A stretch of DNA of 64,000 bases, taken from NCBI RefSeq assembly GCF_902459645.1, contig NZ_CABPSK010000001.1:930001-994000 (forward strand), written 5' to 3'. The stretch is from Pandoraea pneumonica (GTDB taxonomy: Bacteria; Pseudomonadota; Gammaproteobacteria; Burkholderiales; Burkholderiaceae). Positions 43,778 to 52,711 of this stretch are shown piece by piece (the first letter of the stretch is position 1; each line of letters opens with the position of its first letter). The notes below the pieces were generated by a model, which made no database searches, had not been told where the DNA came from, and was given only the letters and a program-made list of their open reading frames with translations. Made by a program: the position numbers and the translations under genes.

Positions 43778-45625
43778 ATGACTGCATCCGTCAATGCGTC
43801 CAATACCGTGGCCGACGTGACTACCGACGTCGCCATCGTCGGCGCCGGCCCCGTCGGGCTGATGATCGCCAACATCCTCGGCCTGCAAGGCGTGCGCGTC
43901 ACAATCGTCGAGAAGCTCGATCAGCTCATCGACTATCCGCGCGCTATCGGTCTCGACGACGAAGCATTGCGCGTGTTCCAGGCAGTGGGCCTCGCCGATG
44001 CCTTGCTCCCGCACACCACGCCCGATCACTGGATGCGCTTTCTCACGCGTGACGGTCATTGCTTTGCGTCGATTGAGCCGCGCACCGACGAGTTCGGCTG
44101 GTCGCGTCGCAATGCGTTCATTCAGCCGATGGCCGACCGCGTACTGTTCGATGGCCTGGCGCGCTTCGCGCACGTCCAGGTGCTGTTCGGTCATGGCGTG
44201 GAGGCATGCACACAGGACGCACGCGGCGTCACGCTCACCACGCGCCTTGCTGATGGTGAAACGCGCACCGTTCGTGCGGCTTACGTCGTGGGCGCGGACG
44301 GTGGAAATAGCCAGATCCGCCGCCTGCTGCAAGTGCCGTTCGAGGGGCGCACCAAGCCGAACCAGTGGATCGTGGTCGACGTGCGTAACGACCCCGTGGG
44401 CACCCCGCATGTCTACCTGCATTGCGATCACAAGCGCCCCTATGTATCGGCCGCGCTGCCGCACGGCATCCGTCGTTTCGAGTTCATGGTGATGCCGGGT
44501 GAAACCGAGGAAGAACTGTCGAAGCCGGAAAATCTGGCCGCGCTGATCCGCAAGGTGGTCGCGTATCCCGACAAGGTCGACTACATCCGCAAGCGGGTCT
44601 ACACGCATAACGCGCGGCTGGCCGAAACCTTCCGTGTCGAGCGGGTGCTGCTCGCGGGCGACGCCGCGCACATCATGCCGGTGTGGCAGGGGCAGGGCTA
44701 CAACAGCGGCATTCGCGACGCCAACAACCTCGGATGGAAGTTGGCGATGGTGGTGAAGGGGCAATGCCACGGCGGGTTGCTCGATACCTATACGGCCGAG
44801 CGCCGGGCGCATGCGCGCGCGATGATCCATCTGTCTGAAGTGGCGGGCGACATTTTCGCCCCGACCACGCGCTTCGGTGTGCGCTTTCGCGACACCTTCG
44901 TGCGCAGCTTCAACTGGTTTCCGTCCGTCAAACGTTACTTCGTCGAGATGCGCTTCAAGCCGATGCCGCGATACGAAGAGGGGGTGGTTCTGCTCCCGCC
45001 GCCGACGAGCACCGGTAGATGGCTCGCGCGGCTGCTTGAGCGCTCAGGCAATTCGGCGCCGGGCCGACTGCTCGGTCTGATGAGCCAGAAGCGCGAGTCC
45101 TGGCTGGGACGGCTGGTGTATGGGCGCGATCCGTCGGTCAACTCACCGGTGGGGCGTCTCTTCATTCAGCCGCGCGTGCGGACCATCGATGGCGAAACAA
45201 AGCGGCTCGACGACGTGATCGGCAATCACTTCGCCGTAATCGGCTGGGGCGCCGATCCGACATTCGGAATGACGCCGCAGGCACGCGCCATCGCACAGAA
45301 GCTCGGCGTTCGCTTCGTGCTCGCCAAGCCGGATACCCAACTCGTCTATACGGACGACGTGCCGGAGGGCGTGATGGCCATTGGTGATGTGCAGGGCCGT
45401 CTCAAGGACTGGTTCGCCGCGCGCGCTCACTCCGTGGTGTTGATGCGCCCGGACCGTTTCATTGCGGGCGTATGCGCGCCGCAGGAGGTCTCGGACTCGC
45501 TCGCGCAACTCGCTGGCAAGGTGGCGCTCGCCGACGACGCGATCCGTCTCGTGACGAACGGGCCTGCGCCGGTGCCTCGTCGCACCGAAAACGACGTTGC
45601 CCTTGCCAAAGTTTCCGGAGCCTGA
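43778..45625 (+). CDS. mhpA: 3-(3-hydroxyphenyl)propionate / 3-hydroxycinnamate hydroxylase
   Basis: The 615-residue FAD monooxygenase has [20 protein letters not shown] (FAD dinucleotide loop, about 20-40), [12 protein letters not shown] (the DG motif) and [32 protein letters not shown] (the GD motif with MhpA-like extension). It adds a hydroxyl group to give 2,3-dihydroxyphenylpropionate, the substrate of MhpB, which is encoded two bases downstream. It is about 60 residues longer than the E. coli enzyme, mainly at the C-terminus. AAAGGAG lies ahead of the ATG. Confidence 0.92.
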   Translation: MTASVNASNTVADVTTDVAIVGAGPVGLMIANILGLQGVRVTIVEKLDQLIDYPRAIGLDDEALRVFQAVGLADALLPHTTPDHWMRFLTRDGHCFASIEPRTDEFGWSRRNAFIQPMADRVLFDGLARFAHVQVLFGHGVEACTQDARGVTLTTRLADGETRTVRAAYVVGADGGNSQIRRLLQVPFEGRTKPNQWIVVDVRNDPVGTPHVYLHCDHKRPYVSAALPHGIRRFEFMVMPGETEEELSKPENLAALIRKVVAYPDKVDYIRKRVYTHNARLAETFRVERVLLAGDAAHIMPVWQGQGYNSGIRDANNLGWKLAMVVKGQCHGGLLDTYTAERRAHARAMIHLSEVAGDIFAPTTRFGVRFRDTFVRSFNWFPSVKRYFVEMRFKPMPRYEEGVVLLPPPTSTGRWLARLLERSGNSAPGRLLGLMSQKRESWLGRLVYGRDPSVNSPVGRLFIQPRVRTIDGETKRLDDVIGNHFAVIGWGADPTFGMTPQARAIAQKLGVRFVLAKPDTQLVYTDDVPEGVMAIGDVQGRLKDWFAARAHSVVLMRPDRFIAGVCAPQEVSDSLAQLAGKVALADDAIRLVTNGPAPVPRRTENDVALAKVSGA

Positions 45626-45627
45626 GT

Positions 45628-46587
45628 ATGCCGATTCATCTCGAATGCCTGTCCCACACACCGCTGCATGGCTATTTCGATCCCGCCGATGACGTGGTGT
45701 CGGAAGTGGCCCGCGTGCAGGCGGCTGCGCGAGCGCGTGTGCGCCAGTTCGATCCGGAGCTCGTCGTCGTGTTCGCGCCCGACCACTTCAATGGTTTTTT
45801 CTATGACGTCATGCCGCCGTTCTGTATTGGCGCACAGGCCACGGCTATCGGTGATTTCAAGAGCCTTGCGGGCAAGCTGCCTGTGCCGTCGGACACCGCG
45901 CACGCACTGACAGAGCACGTCTTGTCGAGCGATGTCGATGTTGCGCTGTCGTACCGCATGCAGGTCGATCACGGGTTCGCGTACGCGCTGGAAGTCCTGA
46001 CAGGCAGTCTCGACGCTTATCCCGTCGTGCCTGTTTTCATCAATTCGGTCGCGCCCCCCATGGCAACGCTTCGCCGCTCGCGCCTGCTCGGTGAGGCGAT
46101 CGGCCGCTTCTTTGCGTCAACGGACAAGCGCGTGCTCGTGGTCGGCTCGGGCGGCATTTCGCATGAGCCGCCCGTGCCCGAGCTCATCGGCGCGACCGAA
46201 GAGGTCGCCGAGCGTCTGATTGCAGGACGCAACCCTTCGGCCGAATCCCGTGCGGCGCGTCAGGCGCGCACGGTCGCGGCGGCGAAGGCTTTCACGGCGG
46301 GCGAGAGCCATATGCATCCGCTAAACCCGCAATGGGACCGCGATTTCTTGCAAACGCTGGCAGACGGCGACTGGCGCACCGTCGACGCGATGAGCAACGA
46401 CACCATTACGCGAGACGGCGGCAAATCTGCGCACGAGATCCGCACGTGGGTCGCCGCGTTCGCGATGCTCGCGGCTTACGGCGAGTACCACGCGAGTCTC
46501 GATTACTACCGTCCGATTCCCGAGTGGATCGCGGGCTTTGCCGCCATGCATGCGGCGTCGCAACCGTCGCTGGCAGCCGCAGCCTGA
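45628..46587 (+). CDS. mhpB: 2,3-dihydroxyphenylpropionate 1,2-dioxygenase
   Basis: The 319-residue class III extradiol dioxygenase (LigB type) starts at ATG 45628, immediately behind mhpA. It has HLECLSHTPLHGYFDP, VVFAPDHFNGFFYDVMPPFC, QVDHGFAYALEVL and VVGSGGISHEPPVP, which carry the His and Glu ligands and the catalytic His of the family. It opens the ring to 2-hydroxy-6-oxonona-2,4-diene-1,9-dioate for MhpC. A further in-frame extension upstream is inside mhpA and is discarded. Confidence 0.93.
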   Translation: MPIHLECLSHTPLHGYFDPADDVVSEVARVQAAARARVRQFDPELVVVFAPDHFNGFFYDVMPPFCIGAQATAIGDFKSLAGKLPVPSDTAHALTEHVLSSDVDVALSYRMQVDHGFAYALEVLTGSLDAYPVVPVFINSVAPPMATLRRSRLLGEAIGRFFASTDKRVLVVGSGGISHEPPVPELIGATEEVAERLIAGRNPSAESRAARQARTVAAAKAFTAGESHMHPLNPQWDRDFLQTLADGDWRTVDAMSNDTITRDGGKSAHEIRTWVAAFAMLAAYGEYHASLDYYRPIPEWIAGFAAMHAASQPSLAAAA

Positions 46588-46622
46588 TGACGAAGCACGA
46601 GACCAGACAAGAGGATTTTCCG

Positions 46623-47408
46623 ATGCCGAATACCCAACTGATTCAGACGCTTGCCGACCGCCTTAGCCAGGCGGAAGCCTCGCGTCAAACGATTGCCCCC
46701 GTACGCGGTGAGATCGCGCTGGACGACATGGCCACCGCCTACGCCGTGCAGCAGCGCAATGTCGATGCGCGTGTGGCCAACGGTGAGCGTGTCGTCGGTC
46801 GCAAGATCGGACTGACGTCGCTTGCCGTGCAAAAGCAACTCGGCGTGGACCAACCTGACTTCGGCGCGCTGTTCGCGAGCATGGCGTACGGCGACGCGCA
46901 ACCGATGCCGCTTGCCCACCTCATCCAGCCGAAGGTCGAAGCCGAAATCGCACTCGTGCTCGAACACGATCTGACGCACGAGAAGCACACATTTGCCGAC
47001 ATCCTTCGCGCGAGCGCCTACGCCGTGGCGGCCGTCGAGGTCGTCGACAGTCGTATCGAGCAGTGGAATATCCGCTTCGTGGATACCGTGGCCGACAACG
47101 CGTCGAGCGCGTTGTTCGTACTCGGCAGTCGTCCGGTAAAGCTCTCCGATGTGGACCTCACAGCGTGCGCAATGACGCTTTCGCGCGACGGCGAAGTGCT
47201 ATCGCGCGGCAACGGCGCGGCTTGCCTCGGTAATCCGCTAAACGCGGCCGTCTGGCTCGCGGACCGCATGGCACAACTCGGCACGCCACTGCGTGCGGGC
47301 GACGTCGTGCTCACCGGTGCGCTCGGGCCAATGGTGCCGGTCACGCAAGCTGGCACGTTCGTCACCGAGATCGAAGGGCTGGGCAGCGTGCGGGCCGTCT
47401 TCGCGTGA
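46623..47408 (+). CDS. mhpD: 2-hydroxypenta-2,4-dienoate hydratase (2-keto-4-pentenoate hydratase)
   Basis: The 261-residue protein starts at ATG 46623 behind AAGAGGA. GRKIGLTSLAVQKQLGVDQPDFGALFASM, PKVEAEIALVLEHDL and AVEVVDSRIEQWNI are the conserved metal-binding and substrate blocks of the MhpD/fumarylacetoacetase-like hydratases. It hydrates the dienoate released by MhpC to 4-hydroxy-2-oxopentanoate. The aldolase and aldehyde dehydrogenase (mhpE, mhpF) that would follow are not in this window. Confidence 0.92.
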   Translation: MPNTQLIQTLADRLSQAEASRQTIAPVRGEIALDDMATAYAVQQRNVDARVANGERVVGRKIGLTSLAVQKQLGVDQPDFGALFASMAYGDAQPMPLAHLIQPKVEAEIALVLEHDLTHEKHTFADILRASAYAVAAVEVVDSRIEQWNIRFVDTVADNASSALFVLGSRPVKLSDVDLTACAMTLSRDGEVLSRGNGAACLGNPLNAAVWLADRMAQLGTPLRAGDVVLTGALGPMVPVTQAGTFVTEIEGLGSVRAVFA

Positions 47409-47469
47409 TTTCGTCAACACCATGACCGCCATCAAGAGCGGATCTCGTAATAACTATGGAGACTTAGCA

Positions 47470-48732
47470 ATGAACGCATCATCCCAACGCGTCGCGGCCC
47501 CGAAGGGCAGCCTCGCGACGATCGGTTTGTGTTTGGCCATCGCGTTACTCGAAGGCCTCGACTTGCAGTCGGCTGGCGTGGCAGCACCGCGCATCGCAAA
47601 GGAATTCGCGCTGAGCGTGGCGCAAATGGGGTGGGCGTTCAGCGCCGGCGCCATCGGGCTGTTGCCTGGCGCAGCGCTGGGCGGACGCCTCGCCGATCGC
47701 TGGGGACGCAAACGTGTCCTGATGTTGTCTGTCGCGTTGTTCGGCATCTTCTCGCTGATCACGGCGCACGTGTGGAACTTCGAGTCGCTATTGACGGCGC
47801 GCTTTCTCACCGGTCTTGGTCTGGGCGCCGCCATGCCCAATCTCATTGCGCTGTGTGCGGAAGCTGCGCCGCAGGGGCATCGCAACAGCGCCGTGGGCGC
47901 CATGTATTGCGGTATGCCGTTCGGCGCGGCGCTCGCGGCCGTGATCGGCATCGTCAGCCCAAGCGAGGAGGGCTGGCGTCACGTGTTCTACGTCGGCGGT
48001 TTCGGTCCGTTGTTGATGGTGCCGCTGCTTGGGCTGTGCCTGCGCGAGTCGGCGCAGTTCGTCGAGACGCGGCTTGCGCGGACATCGAACGCTGCACTTT
48101 CGGACGCAACACCCGGTGTGACCCACGCGCTGTGGAGGGAAGGGCGCATGCGCACAACCCTCGCGCTCTGGGTCAGCTATCTCGGCACGCTGATCGTGCT
48201 GTATTTCCTGATGAACTGGCTGCCGTCGATGGTCGTCGCCAATGGCTTGTCGCGGGAGCAGGCGGGCGTGGCAATCATGATGTTCAACATCGGTGGGGGC
48301 CTCGGTGCCATTGGCATTTCGAACGTGATGGACCGCTTTTCGCCTCGCCTGACGGTGATCGGCATGTATCTCGGCATTGCGTTGTCGCTGGCTGGGCTGT
48401 CGAGCGCCATCGGTGCGTTGACGATGGCCTGCGGCGCGTTCTTCTGCGGTCTGTTTCTCGTGGGTGGGCAGTCGGTGCTGTATTCGATGGCGGGTCAGGC
48501 GTATCCGACGGAAGTGCGCGGCACGGGCGTTGGCGCAGCGGTGGCGATCGGTCGGCTCGGATCGATTCTCGGACCGCTGGTCGCAGGGCAATTGTTTGCA
48601 TTGGGGCAGAGCGCTTCGATGCTCGTGTCGTCGAGCATTCCGCTCATCGTGATCGCCGCGATTGCCGCGCTGACCGTCGTGAGCACGTTCGCACCGCGCA
48701 TCGTGGCGGGCGTCGTCCAGCCGGGACGCTGA
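47470..48732 (+). CDS. mhpT: MFS aromatic acid:H+ symporter, 3-hydroxyphenylpropionate uptake
   Basis: The 420-residue protein starts at ATG 47470 (GGAG upstream). It has twelve membrane segments. The AAHS-family first helix IALLEGLDLQSAGVAAPRIA, with the conserved Asp, is followed by motif A GGRLADRWGRKRVLM and by GRLGSILGPLVAGQL late in the protein. Its position between mhpD and mhpC points to uptake of the pathway substrate. Confidence 0.87.
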   Translation: MNASSQRVAAPKGSLATIGLCLAIALLEGLDLQSAGVAAPRIAKEFALSVAQMGWAFSAGAIGLLPGAALGGRLADRWGRKRVLMLSVALFGIFSLITAHVWNFESLLTARFLTGLGLGAAMPNLIALCAEAAPQGHRNSAVGAMYCGMPFGAALAAVIGIVSPSEEGWRHVFYVGGFGPLLMVPLLGLCLRESAQFVETRLARTSNAALSDATPGVTHALWREGRMRTTLALWVSYLGTLIVLYFLMNWLPSMVVANGLSREQAGVAIMMFNIGGGLGAIGISNVMDRFSPRLTVIGMYLGIALSLAGLSSAIGALTMACGAFFCGLFLVGGQSVLYSMAGQAYPTEVRGTGVGAAVAIGRLGSILGPLVAGQLFALGQSASMLVSSSIPLIVIAAIAALTVVSTFAPRIVAGVVQPGR

Positions 48733-48831
48733 TCGAGCCTTGCCTGATGTTTGCGGTTTGCAGGTTTTGAGTTCTTGTGTTTCCGAGTTTCCGATGCTTC
48801 GGGTCTCAGATTTTGATAAGGGAAAGTCATC

Positions 48832-49689
48832 ATGACGGCAATCACTGAAGCGTCGACGAGCCGCTTCATCACGGTTCGCGATGCAGACACCGTATTTCGC
48901 ATTCATTACAACGACACCGGCAGCGGCAAGGAGACGGTCGTGATGCTGCACGGCTCGGGGCCTGGCGCGACGGGCTGGGCCAATTTCAACCGCAATGTCG
49001 AGCCGCTCGTCGACGCGGGTTATCGCGTGCTGCTCGTCGATTGCCCGGGTTGGGGCAAGAGCGATCCCGTCGTCAACACAGGATCTCGCTCGGAGCTCAA
49101 CGCCCGTGTGCTGAAGGCGGTACTCGACGGGCTGGACATCGAGCGCGTGCACATCATCGGCAACTCGATGGGCGGTCACAGCACGGTGGCATTCGCGTTG
49201 GCGAACCCGACGCGCGTCGGCAAGCTGATTCTGATGGGCGGGGGCACCGGTGGGCCGAGCCAGTTCGTGGCGATGCCGACCGAAGGCATCAAGCTGCTCA
49301 ACGGCTTGTACAAGGAGCCGACCATCGAGAATCTGAAGCGGATGATGAACGTGTTCGTCTTCGATGCAAGTTCGATCACCGACGACCTGATGCAGGCGCG
49401 GCTCGACAACATGCTCGCGTCTCGCGAGCATCTCGAGAACTTCGTGAAGAGTCTCGCTGCGAACCCGAAGCAGTTCACGGACTACGGCGCACGTCTTGGC
49501 GAAATCGCCGCGCCGACGTTGATCGTCTGGGGCCGGGAAGACCGTTTCGTGCCGATGGACGTCGGTCTGCGCCTACTGGCAGGGTTGCCCAACGCCCAAC
49601 TGCACGTGTTCAATCGCTGCGGTCACTGGGTGCAGTGGGAACACGCCGACGCGTTCAATCGCATGGTCCTCGATTTCCTGGCGCATTGA
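48832..49689 (+). CDS. mhpC: 2-hydroxy-6-oxonona-2,4-dienedioate hydrolase
   Basis: This is a 285-residue alpha/beta hydrolase of the meta-cleavage-product hydrolase group. [16 protein letters not shown] is the oxyanion region, GNSMGGHST carries the nucleophilic Ser, [11 protein letters not shown] the Asp and RCGHWVQWE the His. It cleaves the MhpB product to succinate and 2-hydroxypentadienoate. GGGAAAG lies before the ATG. A terminator follows, ending the mhp operon. Confidence 0.92.
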   Translation: MTAITEASTSRFITVRDADTVFRIHYNDTGSGKETVVMLHGSGPGATGWANFNRNVEPLVDAGYRVLLVDCPGWGKSDPVVNTGSRSELNARVLKAVLDGLDIERVHIIGNSMGGHSTVAFALANPTRVGKLILMGGGTGGPSQFVAMPTEGIKLLNGLYKEPTIENLKRMMNVFVFDASSITDDLMQARLDNMLASREHLENFVKSLAANPKQFTDYGARLGEIAAPTLIVWGREDRFVPMDVGLRLLAGLPNAQLHVFNRCGHWVQWEHADAFNRMVLDFLAH

Positions 49690-49732
49690 ATTTCGGCGCG
49701 TCAGCGTAGGCGGCTAGCGGTTTTTTCGATTC

Positions 49733-49773
49733 ACAAAGGGCGGGGTCACGCCGATCGCGATCCCGCCTTTTGT
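49733..49773 (+). terminator. Terminator of the mhp operon
   Basis: ACAAAGGGCGGG (49733-49744) pairs with CCCGCCTTTTGT (49762-49773) with one G-U pair, giving a 12-bp stem whose 3' arm contains the T-run. Confidence 0.7.
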
Positions 49774-49790
49774 TCAAATACACGATTTAA

Positions 49791-49806
49791 CATAATGTAC
49801 ATTATG
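49791..49806. promoter_or_regulatory. Perfect 16-bp palindrome
   Basis: CATAATGTACATTATG is fully self-complementary. It lies in an AT-rich stretch between the mhp terminator and the toxin remnant, and resembles operator dyads of MarR or GntR type. No gene immediately beside it encodes an obvious cognate regulator. Confidence 0.5.
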
Positions 49807-49820
49807 CGAATGTCAGCTGA

Positions 49821-49976
49821 GTGGAATTGCCTGAGCGGACGTACAAAAATGATAATGTTTCAGGACGTTTGCGCCCGTACTATGAGTCGTATGACCATCA
49901 AGGTAATCCTATCGGTGTACATCCGAAAATGATTGATGGCTTGCCTGTTGATTCGCTGCATTACCCGCCTACTTGA
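49821..49976 (+). pseudogene. C-terminal remnant of a polymorphic toxin
   Basis: After a TGA at 49818 a 51-codon frame encodes a peptide containing GRLRPYYESYDHQGNPIGVH, PKMIDGLPV and the end HYPPT. The RP...YD..G....HPK...G...HYPPT pattern is the ending of many Rhs, CdiA and hemagglutinin-type toxins. No upstream body, secretion domain or convincing start is present, so it is a leftover tip. It ends 14 bases before a small intact gene, as toxin and immunity genes usually do. Composition is AT-rich relative to the flanks. Confidence 0.6.
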
Positions 49977-49990
49977 AGGGAGCTGGGGCG

Positions 49991-50224
49991 ATGAGTTACA
50001 CAAAAATGATGTTTGGTCAGGAGCTTGAGGTTTTCCTTTCCGAAGAAGTTCTGGATTATCCGAAAATTGCAAATTGGGCATATGCAACTAAGTTGAATAA
50101 CGTGCGTGATATCGACGCTGATGTGGATCGCTGGCTTGAAGAGTTGGGGGCGATGGATATGGGGAGGGAGTTTGAATTTAGTTTGGATGAACTAATGAAT
50201 CTAATGGCAACTGCAAAGAGCTGA
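49991..50224 (+). CDS. Small acidic protein, probable orphan immunity protein
   Basis: The 77-residue protein starts at ATG 49991 with purine-rich GGGAG/GGGG upstream. It is acidic, helical and without signal or membrane segments (ELEVFLSEEVLDYPKIANWA, DIDADVDRWLEELGAMDMG, FSLDELMNLMA). I do not recognise its family. Its place right behind a toxin C-terminal tip, its size, charge and AT-rich composition fit a cytoplasmic immunity protein. Confidence 0.55.
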   Translation: MSYTKMMFGQELEVFLSEEVLDYPKIANWAYATKLNNVRDIDADVDRWLEELGAMDMGREFEFSLDELMNLMATAKS

Positions 50225-50318
50225 TAATAAGAAAAAAATGAGCGAGTGCCGCATCCGCCTGACGCCGAATACCGCTGAGGGCCAACCACCCTCCTCGCCC
50301 ATAACAACGCGCCGTACA

Positions 50319-50335
50319 GCGGGCGCTGCGCCCGC
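50319..50335 (-). terminator. GC-rich hairpin after the enolase-superfamily gene
   Basis: GCGGGCG and CGCCCGC form a 7-bp stem with a three-base loop, 16 bases past the stop on the minus strand. There is no T-run, so termination is only possible. Confidence 0.35.
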
Positions 50336-50350
50336 CGCCAAGTTCATCGA

Positions 50351-51493
50351 TTACATCGCACCCGGTTGCGTGAACAGCAACGACGTGCGATCGACTTGCT
50401 TGAACTCCTTGATCAGACCCGGCTTCGGATTCAATCCAAGCCCCGGCGCTTGCGAAACGTGCAGATAGCCGTTCTCAGGCTGCGGCACGTTCTCGAAGAT
50501 CGCGTTGTAGGCCATCCATTTATGGAAGTGGTATTCGACCAGCCCCCCATTGGCCAGCCCTGCCTGCAACGCGATGTTGTGCGGCCCGCTCCCGTTGCCG
50601 TGACTAATGCCGCGTCCAAACGCCTGCGCCAGCATGCCGATCCGCAAGCCCGCGGTATAACCGCCGTCGTTCGTCACGTTCGGCTGGAGCACATCCACGG
50701 CGTTGTTCACGAGCAAATCGCGCGCCGAATACTTGTGATTCTCGGCAGCCGCCACGGGAATGGACGTCTTCTCGCGCAACTCGCGCAACTGCACCGGATC
50801 GTTGTCGATGATCGGCTCCTCGATGAACGAGATGCCCAGTTCTTCCGTCATCTGACACAACCGCGTCGCTTCAGACACCGTCATGCGCGCATTGCCGTCC
50901 ATCGCCAATTTCACGTTCGGGCCAACGGCCTCGCGCATGGCCCGCATGCGCCGATAGTCGTCCGCCGGGTCCGGCACCTGCTGACGGCCCACCGTGTTCT
51001 TCAAGTGCAGATTGCCCAACTCGGCCAAATGCTTGGCTTCCGCTGCCAGCTCCTCGATGTCGTACACCGGCGCGCCACCATAGGCAGCACCGTGTGTGAT
51101 GTAGACCTCGACCTTGTCGCGCGAGCCGCCCAGCAACTTGTGAACCGGCACACCGAGCGCCTTGCCGCGCAAATCCCAGAGGGCAACGTCGACCAGCCCA
51201 AGTGCCGACAGATAGGCGCGCCCCATGAAACGCACAACGGAGTGGCGATCGAAGCGGGCCGTCACGCGATTGATACAACTCGCGTCCTGACCGACCATCA
51301 GGGCCGCCGCGTGGTTGTTCAGGAAGTCGACGATGACCGGATGGGTATAGCCGCCCATCGCATACCCAATATGACCATCCGAAGTTTCGATTTCCAAAAT
51401 CAGCGCGTGCTCAACGTTCGGCAGCTTGCGGAACGGCGGTGGCTGAATCGGAATATTGGCTAAGTGGTGAGCTTCAAAACGTACGATTTTCAT
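50351..51493 (-). CDS. Mandelate racemase/muconate lactonizing enzyme family dehydratase or racemase
   Basis: The 380-residue enolase-superfamily protein starts at ATG 51493 behind AAAGGAC. The N-terminal capping domain is followed by the barrel, with VKLAMDGNARMTVSEA (metal Asp), SFIEEPIIDND (metal Glu), PVAAAENHKYSARDLL (third acidic ligand) and ISHGNGSGPHNIALQAGL (His region). The substrate cannot be read. Its neighbours (SDR, cupin, DHDPS-like aldolase, MFS and porin) suggest dehydration of a sugar acid or a related hydroxy acid. It follows the LysR gene on the same strand after 138 bases, with a motif shared with the LysR promoter. Confidence 0.85.
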   Translation of the reverse strand: MKIVRFEAHHLANIPIQPPPFRKLPNVEHALILEIETSDGHIGYAMGGYTHPVIVDFLNNHAAALMVGQDASCINRVTARFDRHSVVRFMGRAYLSALGLVDVALWDLRGKALGVPVHKLLGGSRDKVEVYITHGAAYGGAPVYDIEELAAEAKHLAELGNLHLKNTVGRQQVPDPADDYRRMRAMREAVGPNVKLAMDGNARMTVSEATRLCQMTEELGISFIEEPIIDNDPVQLRELREKTSIPVAAAENHKYSARDLLVNNAVDVLQPNVTNDGGYTAGLRIGMLAQAFGRGISHGNGSGPHNIALQAGLANGGLVEYHFHKWMAYNAIFENVPQPENGYLHVSQAPGLGLNPKPGLIKEFKQVDRTSLLFTQPGAM

Positions 51494-51606
51494 GAAACGG
51501 GTCCTTTGGTGTTGTTCGTGCGCCAACCTGTCAGGCAGCACGCAGGACCCTAGCGTGACGCAATTCTATTGATCTGATAATCGCAAAATTTCCACCGATT
51601 ATTCAT

Positions 51607-51616
51607 TTTTTCAGAT
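51607..51616 (-). promoter_or_regulatory. ATCTGAAAAA motif upstream of the enolase-superfamily gene
   Basis: On the minus strand this 10-base string is identical to that at 52599-52608 in the LysR/SDR gap, and both are next to AT-rich sequence. It is a candidate site for the LysR protein encoded between them. Confidence 0.4.
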
Positions 51617-51631
51617 CACGCAATGCCGCGA

Positions 51632-52582
51632 TCAGAGCGCGTCCGCACGCCCTACCCGCTCGCGCACCAGCGCCAGCAATTGCTCCGCCGTCGGCGACAA
51701 CGGCCGGCCACGCACCGTGCTCACGCAGATGTCGCGGCTCAACGCCGGTTCGACCAATCGCAGCAACTGCGTCCCCGCCGGCGGGCCATCCACGATCACC
51801 GACGCTGGCAAAATGGCCGCCCCCAGCCCGGCAGCCGCCATCGACACGAGCGTTTGCATCTGCATGCACTGATAAGCGCTTTCGATGATCAACCCGCGCG
51901 CACTGGCTGCCGCCTCGATCATCTGGCGCATGGCCGTGCCGCCCGCATGCATCACCAGCGGCATCGCCGACAACTCGGCCAATGAAATCGTTTTACGGAA
52001 GTTGGGAAGCAAAGCCCGGGGCACGAGCGCGACGATTCTGTCTTCATGAATCGCCTCAAATCGAATGTCGTCACCGGCCGTGGCCACGCGCGGCCCAATG
52101 CCGAAATCGGCGTTCCCTTCACGCACCGCCTTGAAGATTTCGTCTGAATGCAGCTCGAGCAAAGCGATGCTGACCTGCGGGTGCATGGTCTGAAACGCCG
52201 ACAGGATGTGCGGCATCTGCGTCGCAGCCACCGACGGCGAGCACGCCAGCGAAACCCGGCCACGCCGAATGTCCGCCGACTCCCGAATCTTGCGCAAACG
52301 CTGATTGACCTCGTGCATGGCAAGTCGCGTCCCCGCGAGCAACTCCACGCCCTCCTCCGTCAACTCGACGCTGCGCGTTGTCCGGTGCAGCAGCGCAATA
52401 CCCAGTTGTGCTTCCAGTTGCTTGATCTGCGTGCTCACCGCGGATTGCGAACGATGCGTCTGCTCCGCCGCCTCACGAAAGCTCAGGGTGTTACCCACCA
52501 GCATGAAAGTCTGGAGCAGCCGCAAGTTGATTTCGGTAATCGCCCCCGGCAACGGCTGGGTCAGCTTGGTTAGTTTGGTCAC
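51632..52582 (-). CDS. LysR-family transcriptional regulator
   Basis: I place the start at GTG 52582 behind GGAAAG; a longer frame upstream reads through the divergent promoter. The product has 316 residues. It has an N-terminal HTH (LLQTFMLVGNTLSFREAAEQTHRSQSAVSTQIKQLEAQLG) and an inducer-binding domain (VSLACSPSVAATQMPHIL, MPLVMHAGGTAMRQMIEAA). It is divergent from the SDR operon and upstream of the enolase-superfamily gene. The matching motifs in both gaps suggest that it controls both. Confidence 0.85.
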   Translation of the reverse strand: MTKLTKLTQPLPGAITEINLRLLQTFMLVGNTLSFREAAEQTHRSQSAVSTQIKQLEAQLGIALLHRTTRSVELTEEGVELLAGTRLAMHEVNQRLRKIRESADIRRGRVSLACSPSVAATQMPHILSAFQTMHPQVSIALLELHSDEIFKAVREGNADFGIGPRVATAGDDIRFEAIHEDRIVALVPRALLPNFRKTISLAELSAMPLVMHAGGTAMRQMIEAAASARGLIIESAYQCMQMQTLVSMAAAGLGAAILPASVIVDGPPAGTQLLRLVEPALSRDICVSTVRGRPLSPTAEQLLALVRERVGRADAL

Positions 52583-52599
52583 GGCGGCTTTCCTATTAA

Positions 52600-52612
52600 T
52601 CTGAAAAACAGA
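52600..52612. promoter_or_regulatory. LysR box (T-N11-A) in the divergent promoter region
   Basis: TCTGAAAAACAGA is a T-N11-A element with inverted TCTG/CAGA ends, standing 18 bases from the LysR start codon and 100 bases from the SDR start. It has the form expected for a LysR recognition site. Confidence 0.6.
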
Positions 52613-52711
52613 AGAATTACGTCGATAAATGCGTTTTACGGATGTCGGAAGTGTCGCTAATGTTCGCTCTAAGCGCAAGCAATGCGCATCAACACAGAGG
52701 GACAACAGCGT

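Noticed and set aside
47788-49431. 547-codon open frame on the minus strand
   Set aside because: It is antisense to mhpT and mhpC. Composition is His/Arg/Gln-rich and it has no motif or start signal.
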